From Artemisia argyi (taxonomy: Eukaryota > Streptophyta > Magnoliopsida > Asterales > Asteraceae): a DNA stretch of 64,000 nt. Under the pieces are notes generated by a model, which was not told the DNA's origin, searched no databases, and saw only the letters and a list, made by a program, of their open reading frames with translations. Below, in pieces: positions 11,381-22,300 of the stretch; position 1 is the first letter of the stretch; each line of letters opens with the position of its first letter. Location of the stretch: NCBI GenBank assembly GCA_030686995.1, contig CM060691.1:59837338-59901337 (forward strand). The letters run 5' to 3'. A program made the translations under genes and the position numbers.

Positions 11381-12123
11381 TAGGGGTGGTAATTTCTAAC
11401 TCGACACGAAACTCGACCTGAAACCGACACGAAATTTAACAGGTTTGGGTTGAGCTAAATATATTTCGGTTCAGGTTTGGGTCGACATATCTAACCCATT
11501 TATTAAACAGGTCAGGTTCGGGTAGAGAATAAAATAAACGGGTCAACCCGTCAACCCATTTAAGATTTATTTTCTTAAATTAAAATTATTTATATTTAAT
11601 TATACGGGTTAAATAGGTTAACCGGGTTGACCCGCTAACCCATTTAATCCGTTTAACTCATGTAATGTGCTAACTTTTGTATATAAAACAGATTAAATTG
11701 GTCAACCCGCAACCCGTATAACATATTCAACCCGTGTAACCTATTTAACCCGTCAACCCAAGTATATATACGACTTAAATGGGTCAGGTTCGAGTTACGT
11801 GTAAATATGTTAGGGTTGAATAGGTTAACCGGGTTGACCCGCTAACCCATTTAATCCGTTTAACTCGTGTAATGTGCTAACTTTTGTATATAAAACAGAT
11901 TAAATTGGTCAACCCGAAACCCGTTTAACATATTCAACCCGTGTAACTTATTTAACCCGTCAACCCAAGTATATATACGAGTTAAATGGGTCAGGTTCGG
12001 GTTACGTATAAACATGTTAGGGTTGACGTAGCTGACCCGATGATTTAAATGGGTCAGATTCGGGTTGTGGTTTTCTGACCCGCCAACCTGACAACCCGAA
12101 CCCGACCCGAATTGCCACCCCTA
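11381..12123. mobile_element. Non-autonomous hAT element (MITE) with 8-bp target-site duplication
   Basis: Terminal inverted repeats TAGGGGTGGTAATT (left) and AATTGCCACCCCTA (right) are flanked by the direct repeat AAAGAAAC at 11373-11380 and 12124-12131. An 8-bp duplication and a TAGGGGTGGCAA-like end are hAT hallmarks. The interior is full of ACCCG/CGGGT words and has no coding capacity. It contains a perfectly phased 207-bp internal tandem duplication (11614-11820 and 11821-12027). Confidence 0.85.
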
Positions 12124-12151
12124 AAAGAAACCGTAGAATTCTAATGAAGTG

Positions 12152-12203
<52 letters not shown>
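12152..12203. repeat. (ATA)n microsatellite
   Basis: About 17 copies of the AAT/ATA trinucleotide, followed by a short A/G-rich tract. Confidence 0.95.
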
Positions 12204-12204
<1 letters not shown>

Positions 12205-12910
12205 GAAAAAAAAGAAAAGAAAAAAAGAAAAAAAATCAAATGTATATAACCTTACGTCGACAGAATTATTCCGAGACAGTATATGTCCCTGGTGACCCAA
12301 ATAAAGTTAAAATTTCAAAAGATATTTCCATTCATTGGCTTGTATAGGACATTTGTCAATTGCCACCATACAAGGAGTTTTCTAACTTTAATTCAATTAC
12401 TTTATAAGATTATATTAAGATGGTCAATCCCCATGATTACACATTTTCATATTTGCATTTTATAAAGACTAGTTAAACTTTAACAAGTGTACATCTATTA
12501 AAACTTTATTGTATACGATTTATTAAGGATTATTTGAAAACAAAACACATTTCATTAAAATAATCTAGTGTATCAAAAACTTAATTTTGGACGCAACATT
12601 TATAAATATAGTTAATACTTAATAGTATATCACCAACTTAATTTTGTATCCAGCTTCGGAAATCCATAGGATATTAAAATTATTAGTTTATGCTTTATAA
12701 TTATAAATACTTTTTTGTGTTGCATTAAACTCAATATTTATATATTATGTATTCCTAAATAATTTTATGACATTAATAATTTAATACGGTATATAAAACG
12801 TAGTAAGTAAAGAATTTTGTAGTCTGCCTTTTTTTATTCACCACATCAATTTAGACGTAGTAAGTAAAAGATTAACATGGTAATGAGAAGGATTTTTTTT
12901 TTTAACATAA

Positions 12911-13161
12911 GCAACTCCGTCAAATATTAAATGTTCATGTTTGACTTTTCATGTCTTTATTTATCATGATCTTAAATATTTTTATTTGTGTTATATAATA
13001 TTTGATAAAAATTATACGCATTGAAAATACATTTAAAATTTAACATATTCATATTTTTGTATCAAGTATTATATTACACAAACAAAAATATTTAAGGTCA
13101 AAGTTGAGAAAAAAAAGACTTTAAAAAGTCAAACAAGACATTTAATATGAGACGGAAGAAG
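12911..13161. mobile_element. Decayed Stowaway-like MITE
   Basis: Ends CTCCGTCAAATATTAAATG (left) and CATTTAATATGAGACGGAAG (right) are inverted relatives. The interior shares AGTCAAACA, GGTCAAAGTT and TATTTAAGG stretches with the better-preserved Stowaway MITE at 56407-56660. The right end is followed by TA, the expected target. Confidence 0.6.
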
Positions 13162-13306
13162 TATATGTTTGCGAAAATTACCTGTTTAGACATTTCAGAA
13201 AGTGTTTTATGAAATGAAAACGAGTTTTTGGTCATTTCATGACCTCAACATGGAGAAGGGCATAACACACTTGGACACAACCATCTTGTACGACAAATAG
13301 AAATTT

Positions 13307-13310
<4 letters not shown>

Positions 13311-13362
<52 letters not shown>
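13311..13362. repeat. (TA)n microsatellite
   Basis: About 52 bp of TA repeats next to the Harbinger element. Confidence 0.95.
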
Positions 13363-13363
<1 letters not shown>

Positions 13364-13427
13364 CCGAGAAGGGTTTATTCATTTATCCCCTAACCCAACA
13401 TAATAAATAATTACCCTTTTGTTATAA

Positions 13428-15106
13428 GAGCAAGGGGTACGCATGCGTTTTCGCTTGGCGCCGTTCCACCAGCCAGAAAAAACCGACGGCGCACCGTACC
13501 GGCGGTGGCGCCGTCGGAGCTCGCGCCGCAGCCATGGCTCCACGCCGTCGCAATTTTTTGTTGTTTTTTTTTTTGTTTTTTGTTTTTTTTTGTTTTTTGT
13601 TTTTTTTTTTGTTTTTTGTGCTGATTTTAGGGGGGAAAAAAAAGATCCGTTTGATTTCAAACGGCTATATAGCCGTTTTTTTCAAAAATTTACCCAAAAA
13701 AACTTATAAATACCCCTTTTTTTTTCAAACTTCATACACACTTCCAATATATTAAATCTCAACTTCTCATAACTATTCTCATCCAAAATGAATCCAAATC
13801 AACCATGGATCAACAACATGTTAAACGATCCGACAAACCAAATGCCGGGTTCGTCTTCGAACCCCGGTAACAATCCGGGATCGTCTTCGAATCCGGGTTA
13901 CTTTCCCACCTTCCAAACCTCATTTATGAATCCTGAAGATTTAGCATTGTTTAGCCAATGGAAATTACAACAACAACAACAACAAAACCAATATCAATTT
14001 ACACAAACTCAACAAACAACCCAAGGCATCCCTTCACAACCGAATTCGGACCATGCTTCGTTTCATCTAGTAGACGAAGAACATGACGAAGAAAAATCGG
14101 TTTCAAGTGAAGAAATTATTCCGACACCGACCTCTAAAAAATCGAGGGCAAAGAAGCCAAAATAAAAGCCGAAGAATAAGAAAAGCAACAAAGAAAAGGA
14201 GGTCGAGGAAGATGTGGTCCCGTCCCGACAACCACGAACTTTTTGGAGCCAAGACGAAGAATATCTTTTGGCGGAGTGTTACATCCAAGTATCCGAGGAT
14301 CCAAAAACGGGTGCGAATCAACAAAGGGATACATTTTGGTACAAAGTGCTCGATGCATACAACACGGAAGCAAAAAGGCTCAACTATACTATTTGTACCA
14401 AAAACATGTTGACGGGAAAGTGGACTCCGATGAATAAAGATATCAAGAAGTTTAATTCGGTGGTGGATGAAACGGTGGTTATGAGTGGGGAAGGTGACAA
14501 CGATGTTATGAATCGTTGTCACATATTGTTTAAAAAATCAACGGGTTATGATTTTCGACACTTGACCGCTTGAAACTTTTTGAAAGACAAGCATAAGTGG
14601 AAAAATCCCGACTCGACTTTGGCAAGACGTAATCGTCTTCGGCCTACTCAGCAGGAGCCTGAGCATTTTGGACCCGACGGGTTGCCACGACCCGACGGGA
14701 TGTACCGGGTTGCTAAGAGTCAACGTTCGTCAAACTCGACCGCTAGTTCCGGTTCAAACCCGGCATTGTTTCAAGAAATGTTGCAACAACAATACGAGTT
14801 AGACCGCAAGGCAAAGATGGATGTTCTTGAGCGAGAGTCACTCGCGAGAGTTACTTTGTATGAATCACAAAAGATGGCCGAGGAGATGCGGGTGCTACAA
14901 ATGGATACAAGCAGTATGGATCCGGTTAACGCAAGGATCGTGAGGGCACAACAAGCTCGAATCCGGGCAAAATATCCAACCGACGAGGATTAATTTTTTA
15001 TTTATGTATTAGGTTTTTAATTTTATGTATCATGTGTTTTTTTAATATGTAATGTGTGTTTTTAATATTAATGAAGTTTATTTAAGTTTATATTGTGTAT
15101 ATTTTT

Positions 15107-15150
<44 letters not shown>

Positions 15151-15294
15151 TGACGGCACCAGAAATTCTGGTGTCAACGAATACCCCTGAAATGTAATGC
15201 CGTGGAATTTCTGATGCCATGAGAGCTTTTTGCTAACGTGGCAGTACTTTTGGTGCCACGGCTTGAAGCCATGACACCTATGCACCTAATGCTC
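13428..15294 (+). mobile_element. Non-autonomous PIF/Harbinger element carrying only ORF1
   Basis: The ends GAGCAAGGGGTACGCATGCG (left) and, on the minus strand, GAGCATTAGGTGCATAGGTG (right) form imperfect terminal inverted repeats. They are flanked by the 3-bp duplication TAA at 13425-13427 and 15295-15297, the PIF/Harbinger target. The 1.87-kb body holds a single ORF1 gene (13788-14993) and no transposase. A long poly-A (about 15111-15146) lies 3' of the gene. Confidence 0.8.
13788..14993 (+). pseudogene. Harbinger ORF1 (Myb/SANT-like, NAM-associated C-terminus), two nonsense mutations
   Basis: One frame of 401 codons runs from ATG 13788 to TAA 14993, interrupted only by TAA at 14163-14165 and TGA at 14571-14573. 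The N-terminus is Asn/Pro/Gln-rich (QQQQQQNQYQF) and is followed by an acidic and a basic segment. The Myb/trihelix-like domain begins at RTFWSQDEEYLLAECYIQ and contains DTFWYKVLDAYN and MLTGKWTPMN. The C-terminal NAM-associated part contains HKWKNPDS, RPTQQEPEHFGPDG and a coiled-coil-like stretch (ALFQEMLQQQYELDRKAKM). ORF1 proteins bind DNA and escort the Harbinger transposase to the nucleus. The upstream leader has a TATA-like TTATAAATA about 80 bp before the ATG. Because the rest of the frame is open, the two stops look recent. Both could arise by C-to-T change at CAA and G-to-A at TGG. Confidence 0.8.
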
Positions 15295-15409
15295 TAAGGC
15301 TTTTAACGTTTTTAAGAAAAAGGTAGGATAAAGAAATACTCTAGTCGACTGAAATAGTGTTAATTTGGGACGGTCCACGTGTATGGTGGCGACAACTCCT
15401 TTCTTCTTG

Positions 15410-16060
15410 TCTTATTTCATGATGTTGTGAAAACCGAAAATACATAGTCGACGCCGCGTTGATAACGGACATGCAACCAATGCACGCAATTGCAAGCCAG
15501 TACAACACGAATCTAAATGGAGGCACTTTGTGATTGCTGGCCACATCCTTTCTCAATGGGGTGATTTTCACATTTTCTAAATTAATTGCCACATTTTAAA
15601 TTAAAATGTGTCGACATTTATATCCTCACATTATTTTAGATATATTTATTTTGTGAGGGAATAAATGTCAAGAGGGTTTTTCTAACTTGAGCTCTGGGGG
15701 CACAAGTTAAGCACCAAAAAATGTGTACCTTTTGCGGATTTCTGTGTACTTTTCTATGGGTTCCTGTCACTTTTTAAATAAAAAACAGTTTTTTTATGTA
15801 CTTTTTGCGGATCCGTTAGTACTTTTTGTGTGCTTAACTTATACCTCTAAAAAACAAGTTAGAAAAACCCATGTCAAGAAACTATAATTTAAAGTGTGTC
15901 ACCACCTACTTTTCTCAAAGCAATAATAGTACTATAATTTGTCATTTCTCCATTTTAACTTTTTGAAAAAATGTAAAACAATTACTGTAAAAAAGAAAAA
16001 ACTTCGTACTATTTATCAATCACATGATACCAAAAGGGCTTTTTATTTTTATTATTTTTT
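15410..16060 (+). repeat. Third, gene-less copy of dioxygenase upstream DNA
   Basis: The segment matches 4320-4590 upstream of the intact dioxygenase gene, including GAAAACCGAAAATACATAG, CACGCAATTGCA.GCCAGTAC and TATAATTTGTCATTTCTCCA. It is interrupted by a 197-bp MITE (15674-15870). The match fades near 16060 and no dioxygenase exon follows, so this is a promoter-side fragment that lost its gene or was copied without it. Confidence 0.7.
15674..15870. mobile_element. Short Mutator-like MITE with 9-bp target-site duplication
   Basis: Perfect 16-bp terminal inverted repeats GGGTTTTTCTAACTTG, extending imperfectly to about 41 bp (both arms reach AAGTTAAGCAC). They are flanked by ATGTCAAGA at 15665-15673 and 15871-15879. 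A 9-bp duplication points to a Mutator-like transposase. No coding sequence. Confidence 0.8.
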
Positions 16061-16161
16061 TAAAGGTTATTATTAAATGTATTACTCTAAAAAAATATTT
16101 AAGTGATATGGGAGACATCTCCACATTGCAGCTTGTTGTATATTCGGAAAAACTAACATAA

Positions 16162-17160
16162 GAGCAAAAGGTATCATGAAGAGCTCTATCTCTTCATTTG
16201 GGCTCCACAGGTGTCATCTCACTTTAATATTACTACTTCAAAATACACCTTCTATCATAACACAAATCAAACTCTTCATTTAGAACCCACCCACCCTCAA
16301 TTTTTTATTTTTTATTTTTTTTCAAACAAACTAAATTAAAATTACAATATGATATGAAAAAAAAAAAACATGTGAAACTTAAGAGATGCGAATAAAAAGA
16401 AATACATCAAATTATAAAAGAAACTAACTTTTTTGTTGGTGTTCTAGATGTTGTTGTCAAACATGCTTAATAATATTTCATGAAGCCTTGCTTGTATTTA
16501 TTTATCATAGAGTTCTTTGGATTTATTCCGTTGTACTTTACACCGCTCGATCCGTGCCTGTTAAAAATTTACTCGCAGATAAATATAAATCTTGCTCATT
16601 TTATATTTTGCAAACTTTTTATCTTTCAAAACAATGTTATCCAATATAATGCACGTGTACATGACTTTCCATAACTTATTGACAGTCAAAGCACGCGCCT
16701 ATTGGCTTATAACATACCAACGTCCTTAGAGGACACCAAAAGCTCTTCCAATATCTTTTCGATCACTTTCTTGTCGCCGTTTAAATATGGCATTTTTCTC
16801 AAAATTTGCAGTCGTAAATGATTTTACAAAAGATGACCACGTTGGGTAAATCCAGTCAGCTAGATAATACCCTAGTTGAAATGTAACTCTGTTGACTTCA
16901 AACGGAGCTAGGGGGCGATGTCATCAAGAAGTAACAGAGAATTATACAAAATGGTAAGATCGTTGTTCGCACCCGCTACCTCAAAAAATACTTGCCAAAT
17001 TCACAAATCATATGACGCAACGGCTTCAAGCATTATAGTTGGGCATTTTTTTTATCACCTCTTGCAAATTGCCCGTGCCATTCTTTCAAACAAAAATACA
17101 TTTCCAGTGCATATAATCAATGCTTCCAAGCTTTCCCGGTAACCCATGAACCTTGTTATG
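16162..17160 (-). mobile_element. Truncated PIF/Harbinger element
   Basis: The left end GAGCAAAAGGTATCATGAAG, preceded by TAA (16159-16161), resembles the termini of the Harbinger element at 13428-15294. The body contains the minus-strand transposase relic. No right terminus is found before the LTR that starts at 17235. Confidence 0.55.
16640..17145 (-). pseudogene. PIF/Harbinger DDE transposase, C-terminal half, decayed
   Basis: Minus-strand translation shows, in order, LGSIDYMHWK (first catalytic Asp), MLEAVASYDL, VAGANNDLTILYNS (second Asp), ADWIYPTW, FVKSFTTAN, KRRQESDRKDIGRAFGVL and VNKLWKVMYTCIIL. This is the standard run of Harbinger transposase motifs. Several stops and frame changes interrupt it, for example after FGVL and before ARALTV. 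The third catalytic residue, normally Glu in the R-K-D-V-E-R-A-F-G motif, reads Gly. This is therefore a dead copy. It may once have mobilised relatives such as 13428-15294, but the pairing is inference. Confidence 0.75.
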
Positions 17161-17234
17161 TGCATTGTATAAATTGTAAATGTCATTTAAATTGGGTTTT
17201 CTTAAAAACTCGGGCATGTATGAAAAGTCCTATA

Positions 17235-17955
17235 TTGTTGAATACTTATCACATGTTATTTGCTCATATTATGCATATTTATATCTGAATTAATACTTAA
17301 TTGGTTTAGTTTTCCCATTTCAGTGATTATGGAGCAATATTGTTAAAAGGTGGATTAAAGACATGATTTTGAGCTATTTTGTATGCAAATTGCAAAAGAG
17401 CACACGACGTAACTCTGGCCTTACACTGTATTGGTACATGTAAGAATTCACTAAGTCTTGGTGGATATTAAAGAATACGGCGTATTTAACTCTAGCAATG
17501 CGCCATAATTGGAAGCTCTACAGTCAAAGCCCAAGTCAATCATTGAAGGATTACGGCGTATGAAACTCTGGCAATACGTCATAATGAATATTTTATCTCC
17601 CATCCAAGTATATCGAAGATTTGAAGATTACAGCATAACGAATCTTTAGTTTACATCGTATTTTAGAAGATACGCAGAATATGCTTGAAATATGCTTTCT
17701 TCGTCAGCAATTAAGATATTTAGATTACGTCGTATTCCCTTATGAATACGCAGTAATCTCGCCCTAACAGAAGACTATAAATACAAGCCCTAAACTGGAG
17801 TTTTTGATATCTTTCACTCACTACTTTCAACTACAGCAGAATTTCACCATTCCAAGGCCCCAAGATCCGTCTCAAGAGCTAGGATAACAAGGAGAAAATG
17901 TCCCGTATCATCACATTAGGCTTAATCATTCAGTTTGCATATTGTTTTCACTATG
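17235..17955 (+). mobile_element. Left part of an old LTR interrupted by the Sirevirus
   Basis: Starts TGTTGAATACTTATCACATG and matches, inverted, the outer 170 bp of the Gypsy LTR ending at 9401. The middle carries repeated TACGGCGTAT / AATACG..GTAAT words and a TATAAATAC box near 17778. The sequence resumes beyond the inserted Sirevirus at 27714 (ATTTGTGTATCG...), including ACACCCTTGGGTGTTAGCC at 27770-27788, and runs to roughly 28060. Confidence 0.5.
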
Positions 17956-19261
17956 TGTTGACATAAATAATGCCTAAAAACATTATTAACATGTTATCAA
18001 TATCTCTATGTTTTGATTATCACAAAATATAAACTCATAGAACTAAAACTTATGACATAAACAAGTATTTAGTGATTAATATTTCTCTTTACATCCAAAT
18101 CACTTAAGGTATGAATAAACAAAGTGTTTAGTGTATCTTATGATCAAAGAAAAGTTTAATTAAGCAATTACAAAGTTTATTTAATTATATAAACATATTA
18201 TATATTTTTGAAAAACACTTTTGGTAATAAAGAAAAATGTTTTATTCATACTAAATATATGAATTCAAATTTTTAACCAAAATCAGTTAGTTTTTCACCA
18301 AATAAACTTTCCCCACTAAAAGACAAAGAATCTGGCCGTTTCAGCTGGACGGCCCCCTTAATTATAAAGGGCAGTCCCCTTAATTTTAAGGGGGCCGGCC
18401 AAGGTTTAAGGGGACCGGCCACGCTCCTCTGTCAGATTCTGTTGCCTATAAATACCACCTTAAACCTGGATTTTTTCCTCACCTTTTGCACTACTAAACT
18501 TTCTGATCTAGATCCAATTCTCCATTCTTTTATCCTTTGATCATAAGTATATAAATTCTTTGTTTCAAAGTGATCCAACCTTCATCCTCTCAAGTGCAAG
18601 AGAATAATACTTCTATCCCTCAAGACAAGAAGTATTACAACTTGTTGTGATCTCCACATCCAAGTTGTTGGTGTATCATCAAAGATCATTTACATTATTC
18701 TTTGTGAAGATTGTTGTGAATATTTGATTGTAGATAGTTGTGTTAGATATTGATTGTGTGATTAGTTAGTAGCTTGGTGTGAAGAAGATAAGATAGGTAT
18801 TAGATTGGTGTGAAGAAGATAGGTGTGGAGTAGTTAGTCGTGAAGTAGATAGATTTGTAGAAGTTGTGTAGAAGGTGTGACTTAGGTGTGACGAAGTTGT
18901 GGTGTGAGAAGCGGTGTGTAGATTGGTGTGTACGGTTTTCTCCGCCATAAGGGAGCTTGTTGATATAGTGAAGAAAACTCTCGAGTTGGGTGCTCGGGGA
19001 GTGGAGTAGGGCAAGGAAGGTGTCCTTGTAGCCGAACCACTATAAATCTCTTGTCTCGCGGTTCGATCTTTCCATCTCCTACTTATTTCATTATTTATCA
19101 TTATTATACTTTGTGTAGCATTAATTGTTTATATTGTATAAGACTTGAGATCACATATTTTCGAATCTAAGTTTTAAAAGGCTAAGCAAAACTCTAAAAC
19201 TAATTTTTATAACTAAGTAAAAAGACGTAAAACTATTCAACCCCCTTTCTAGTTTTCCACA
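17956..19261 (+). repeat. 5' LTR of the Sirevirus
   Basis: 1306 bp. A palindrome-rich segment (about 18353-18422) combines CCCCTTAATT / TTAAGGGG / GGCCGGCC words just upstream of a TATAAATAC box (18447-18455), consistent with U3 regulatory structure. A GTGTGAAGAAGATA / ATTGGTGTG-rich region follows. The minus-strand open frame at 18766-19101 is a by-product of these repeats. Confidence 0.92.
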
Positions 19262-19263
19262 AT

Positions 19264-19276
19264 TGGTATCAGAGCC
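19264..19276 (+). other. Initiator-Met tRNA primer-binding site
   Basis: TGGTATCAGAGCC, the complement of the 3' end of plant tRNA-iMet, lies 2 nt after the 5' LTR. Confidence 0.92.
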
Positions 19277-19328
19277 ACGTCTAGCAAGATTTTTAAAATA
19301 TATTGTATTTTAAAACTTGTAACGATCT

Positions 19329-22300
19329 ATGGAATCTGAAAAATATTTAGAAGGGCAATCTATGCAAAAATCACCATTATTTGAAAGTGATAGATTTTTA
19401 TATTGGAAAAATAGATTCGAAACGTATGTGAAATCAAAAGATCTTGATCTTTGGCATATTATTACCTTTGGTGATTTTCCTCCTATTCAATATAATGTAG
19501 AAACTAAAATGAATGGAATTGTATCTTTTGAAAAACAAAATGATGATTTGAAAAAGAAATTAGCAAAAAATAATGAGGCTAAAATGGTAATTTATAATGC
19601 GTTACCACACAAATAATATGAAAGAATTTTTATGTGTAAAACCGCTAAAGAAATTTGGGATTCTTTACTAATCACTCACCAAGGTAATAGCCGAGTCAAA
19701 GATAATAAAATAGATCTTCTTGTACAACAATATGAACAATTTATGATTCCGGAAGAGGAATCAATTGATAATGTTTTTGCTAAGTTTAACACTATCATCA
19801 CAAGTTTAAAAGCACTTGATGAGACATTTTCTAGTAAAAATTGTGTTAGGAAATTTCTTAGGGCATTGCATCCAAAATGGCGAGCTAAGGTCACAACAAT
19901 CGAAGAATCAAAGAACTTGATGACGTTATCTCTAGATGAACTAATTGGCAACTTGAAGGTTCATGAAGAAATCATAAGAAGAGATTCGGAAACGGTCAAA
20001 GTCAAGAAAGAACAAACCAAATCAATTGCTCTAAAAGCCAAAAAGGAACCTAGTGATGATGATGATTCAAGTGAAGACGAAGAATATGCAATGGCTGTAA
20101 GAGAATTCAAGAAGTTCTTCAAGAGACGAGGAAGATTCACTAGATCATCACGAGACGAAAGAAAAGCATTCCAAAGGAATAGAAGTGACAACTACGGGAA
20201 GAGAAAATGCTTTAGATGTGGAAGTCCAAATCATTTCGTTGGCGAATGTCTAAAGCCACCGGGTTACGAAAGTCAAGGTGCTTTTGTTAGTGGAACATGG
20301 AGTGATAGTGACAAAGAAGAAGTTGAAAAGCCAAGAGACGAAAAGTGTTTCATGGCAAAAGAAACCGATGAAATATGTTTAGGAATTGACTTGGAACCTG
20401 ACGAATGGATCAAAGATAGCGGATGTTCGAGGCATATGACGGGGAATCGCAATCTATTCTCTACATACAAGGCATACAATGGAGGTAACGTTATTTTCGG
20501 TAGTGACTTACGTGGAAAAATCATTGGCAAAGGTACGATCTCTCAAGACTCACTTACTATTGAAAATGTAGAGCATGTAGATAAGTTAACATATAACTTG
20601 CTTAGTGTAGGACAAATATGTGATAATAAATGTAGAGTCACATTTACCGAAGATGATAGCGAAATAGTTAAAGATGGAAAAATTATAGGTAGAGGAATTA
20701 GAAAAGGTGGCATATATGTTATGAAACTAGGAAACAAACCTGAGGATAAGATATGCCTAACGACCCTAGATGAAAACTCTACACTATGGCATAGGAGATT
20801 AGGACATGCTAATATGCAACAAATACAATCGTTGGCCTCTAAGGAATTAGTTAGAAATTTGCCTAATCTAAAATATGACAAGCATTTTTGTGATGCATGT
20901 AAAATTGGAAAACAAGCTCATGCTAGTCACAAAGCCAAGAATATAGTATCCACTACTAGATGCCTAGAATTATTACATATGGATCTTTTTGGTCCATCCG
21001 CTGTGCGGAGCTATGGAGGAAACAAATATACCTTAGTAATAGTAGATGACTACTCACGATACACGTGGACTAGTTTTTTAAGTGACAAGACCCAAGCCTT
21101 TGAAAAATTCGAAATATTTAGTAGAATGATTCAAAATAAATTAGGATGCTCAATAGTTGCCATTAGGACGGACCATGGTAGGGAATTTGATAACGAAGTA
21201 CAATTCGGAAAATATTGCGAGTTAAATGGAATATCTCACAATTTCTCCGCTCCTCGTACTCCTCAATCAAATGGCGTAGTAGAAAGAAAAAATAGGTCAC
21301 TACAAGAAATGAGTAGAACTATGTTAAATGAACAATCCATCCCACAAAAATTTTGGTGTCACGCCGTAGATACATCAACTTATATTTGAAATAGGGTATC
21401 AATTAGAAGAATTCTAGGAAAAACTCCTTATGAGTTATTAAGAGGTAGAAAACCAAACTTAAGCTACTTTAAGGTATTTGGAAGTAAATGCTATATATTA
21501 AACACTAAGGACTATCTTACTAAGTTTGATCCAAAATCATATGAAGGAATATTTTTAGGATACTCACAAAATAGCAAAGCATATATAATACTTAACAAAC
21601 ACTCCATGAAAGTAGAGGAATCACTAAATGTAACATTTGATGAAACACCACCACCTCCTAAAACATTACCTTTAGAAGATGATGATTTAATCGAAAATGA
21701 AGCTATTGAGGTTAGTAAAACAAAACCCATAGGAAATGATAATGTAGACATTCACTTAGAAGATAACGAAACTAGTAATATTAAAGAATCTAGATCTCAT
21801 CCATTAGATAATATAATAGGACATCTTAACCAAAGAACCCTTAGGTCACAAGCCCAAGATAAAAATAATTTCTTTTGTTTCCTCTCAGCAATAGAACCTA
21901 AGAATATTAGCGAGGCTTTAAAGGATGAAAGTTGGGTTATAGCTATGCAAGAAGAATTAAATCAATTTAAGGCGAATGATGTTTGGGAATTAGTTCCAAA
22001 TCCAAAGGATATGACCATCATAGGAACCAAATGGGTATATAGGAACAAGTTAGACGAGAATGGAATAGTTACTAGGAATAAAGCTAGGTTAGTTGCCCAA
22101 GGTTATAATCAACAAGAAGGAATTGATTATGACGAAACTTATGCCCCTGTAGCTAGACTAGAATCGATTAGGATATTACTTGCCTATGCTTGCGCCATAG
22201 ATTTTAAGTTATTCCAAATGGATGTGAAAAGTGCATTCCTTAACGGTTTTATCAATGAGGAGGTATATGTGGCACAACCTCCAGGATTCATTGACTTCGC

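Noticed and set aside
13443..13755. Phe-rich open frames just before the Harbinger ORF1
   Set aside because: They are translations of a T-rich leader and overlap the start region of the transposon. No protein features.
18766..19101. Minus-strand open frame of 111 codons, also present at 27189-27548
   Set aside because: It lies within both Sirevirus LTRs and is conserved only because the LTRs are young. The composition follows the GTGTG-rich repeats.
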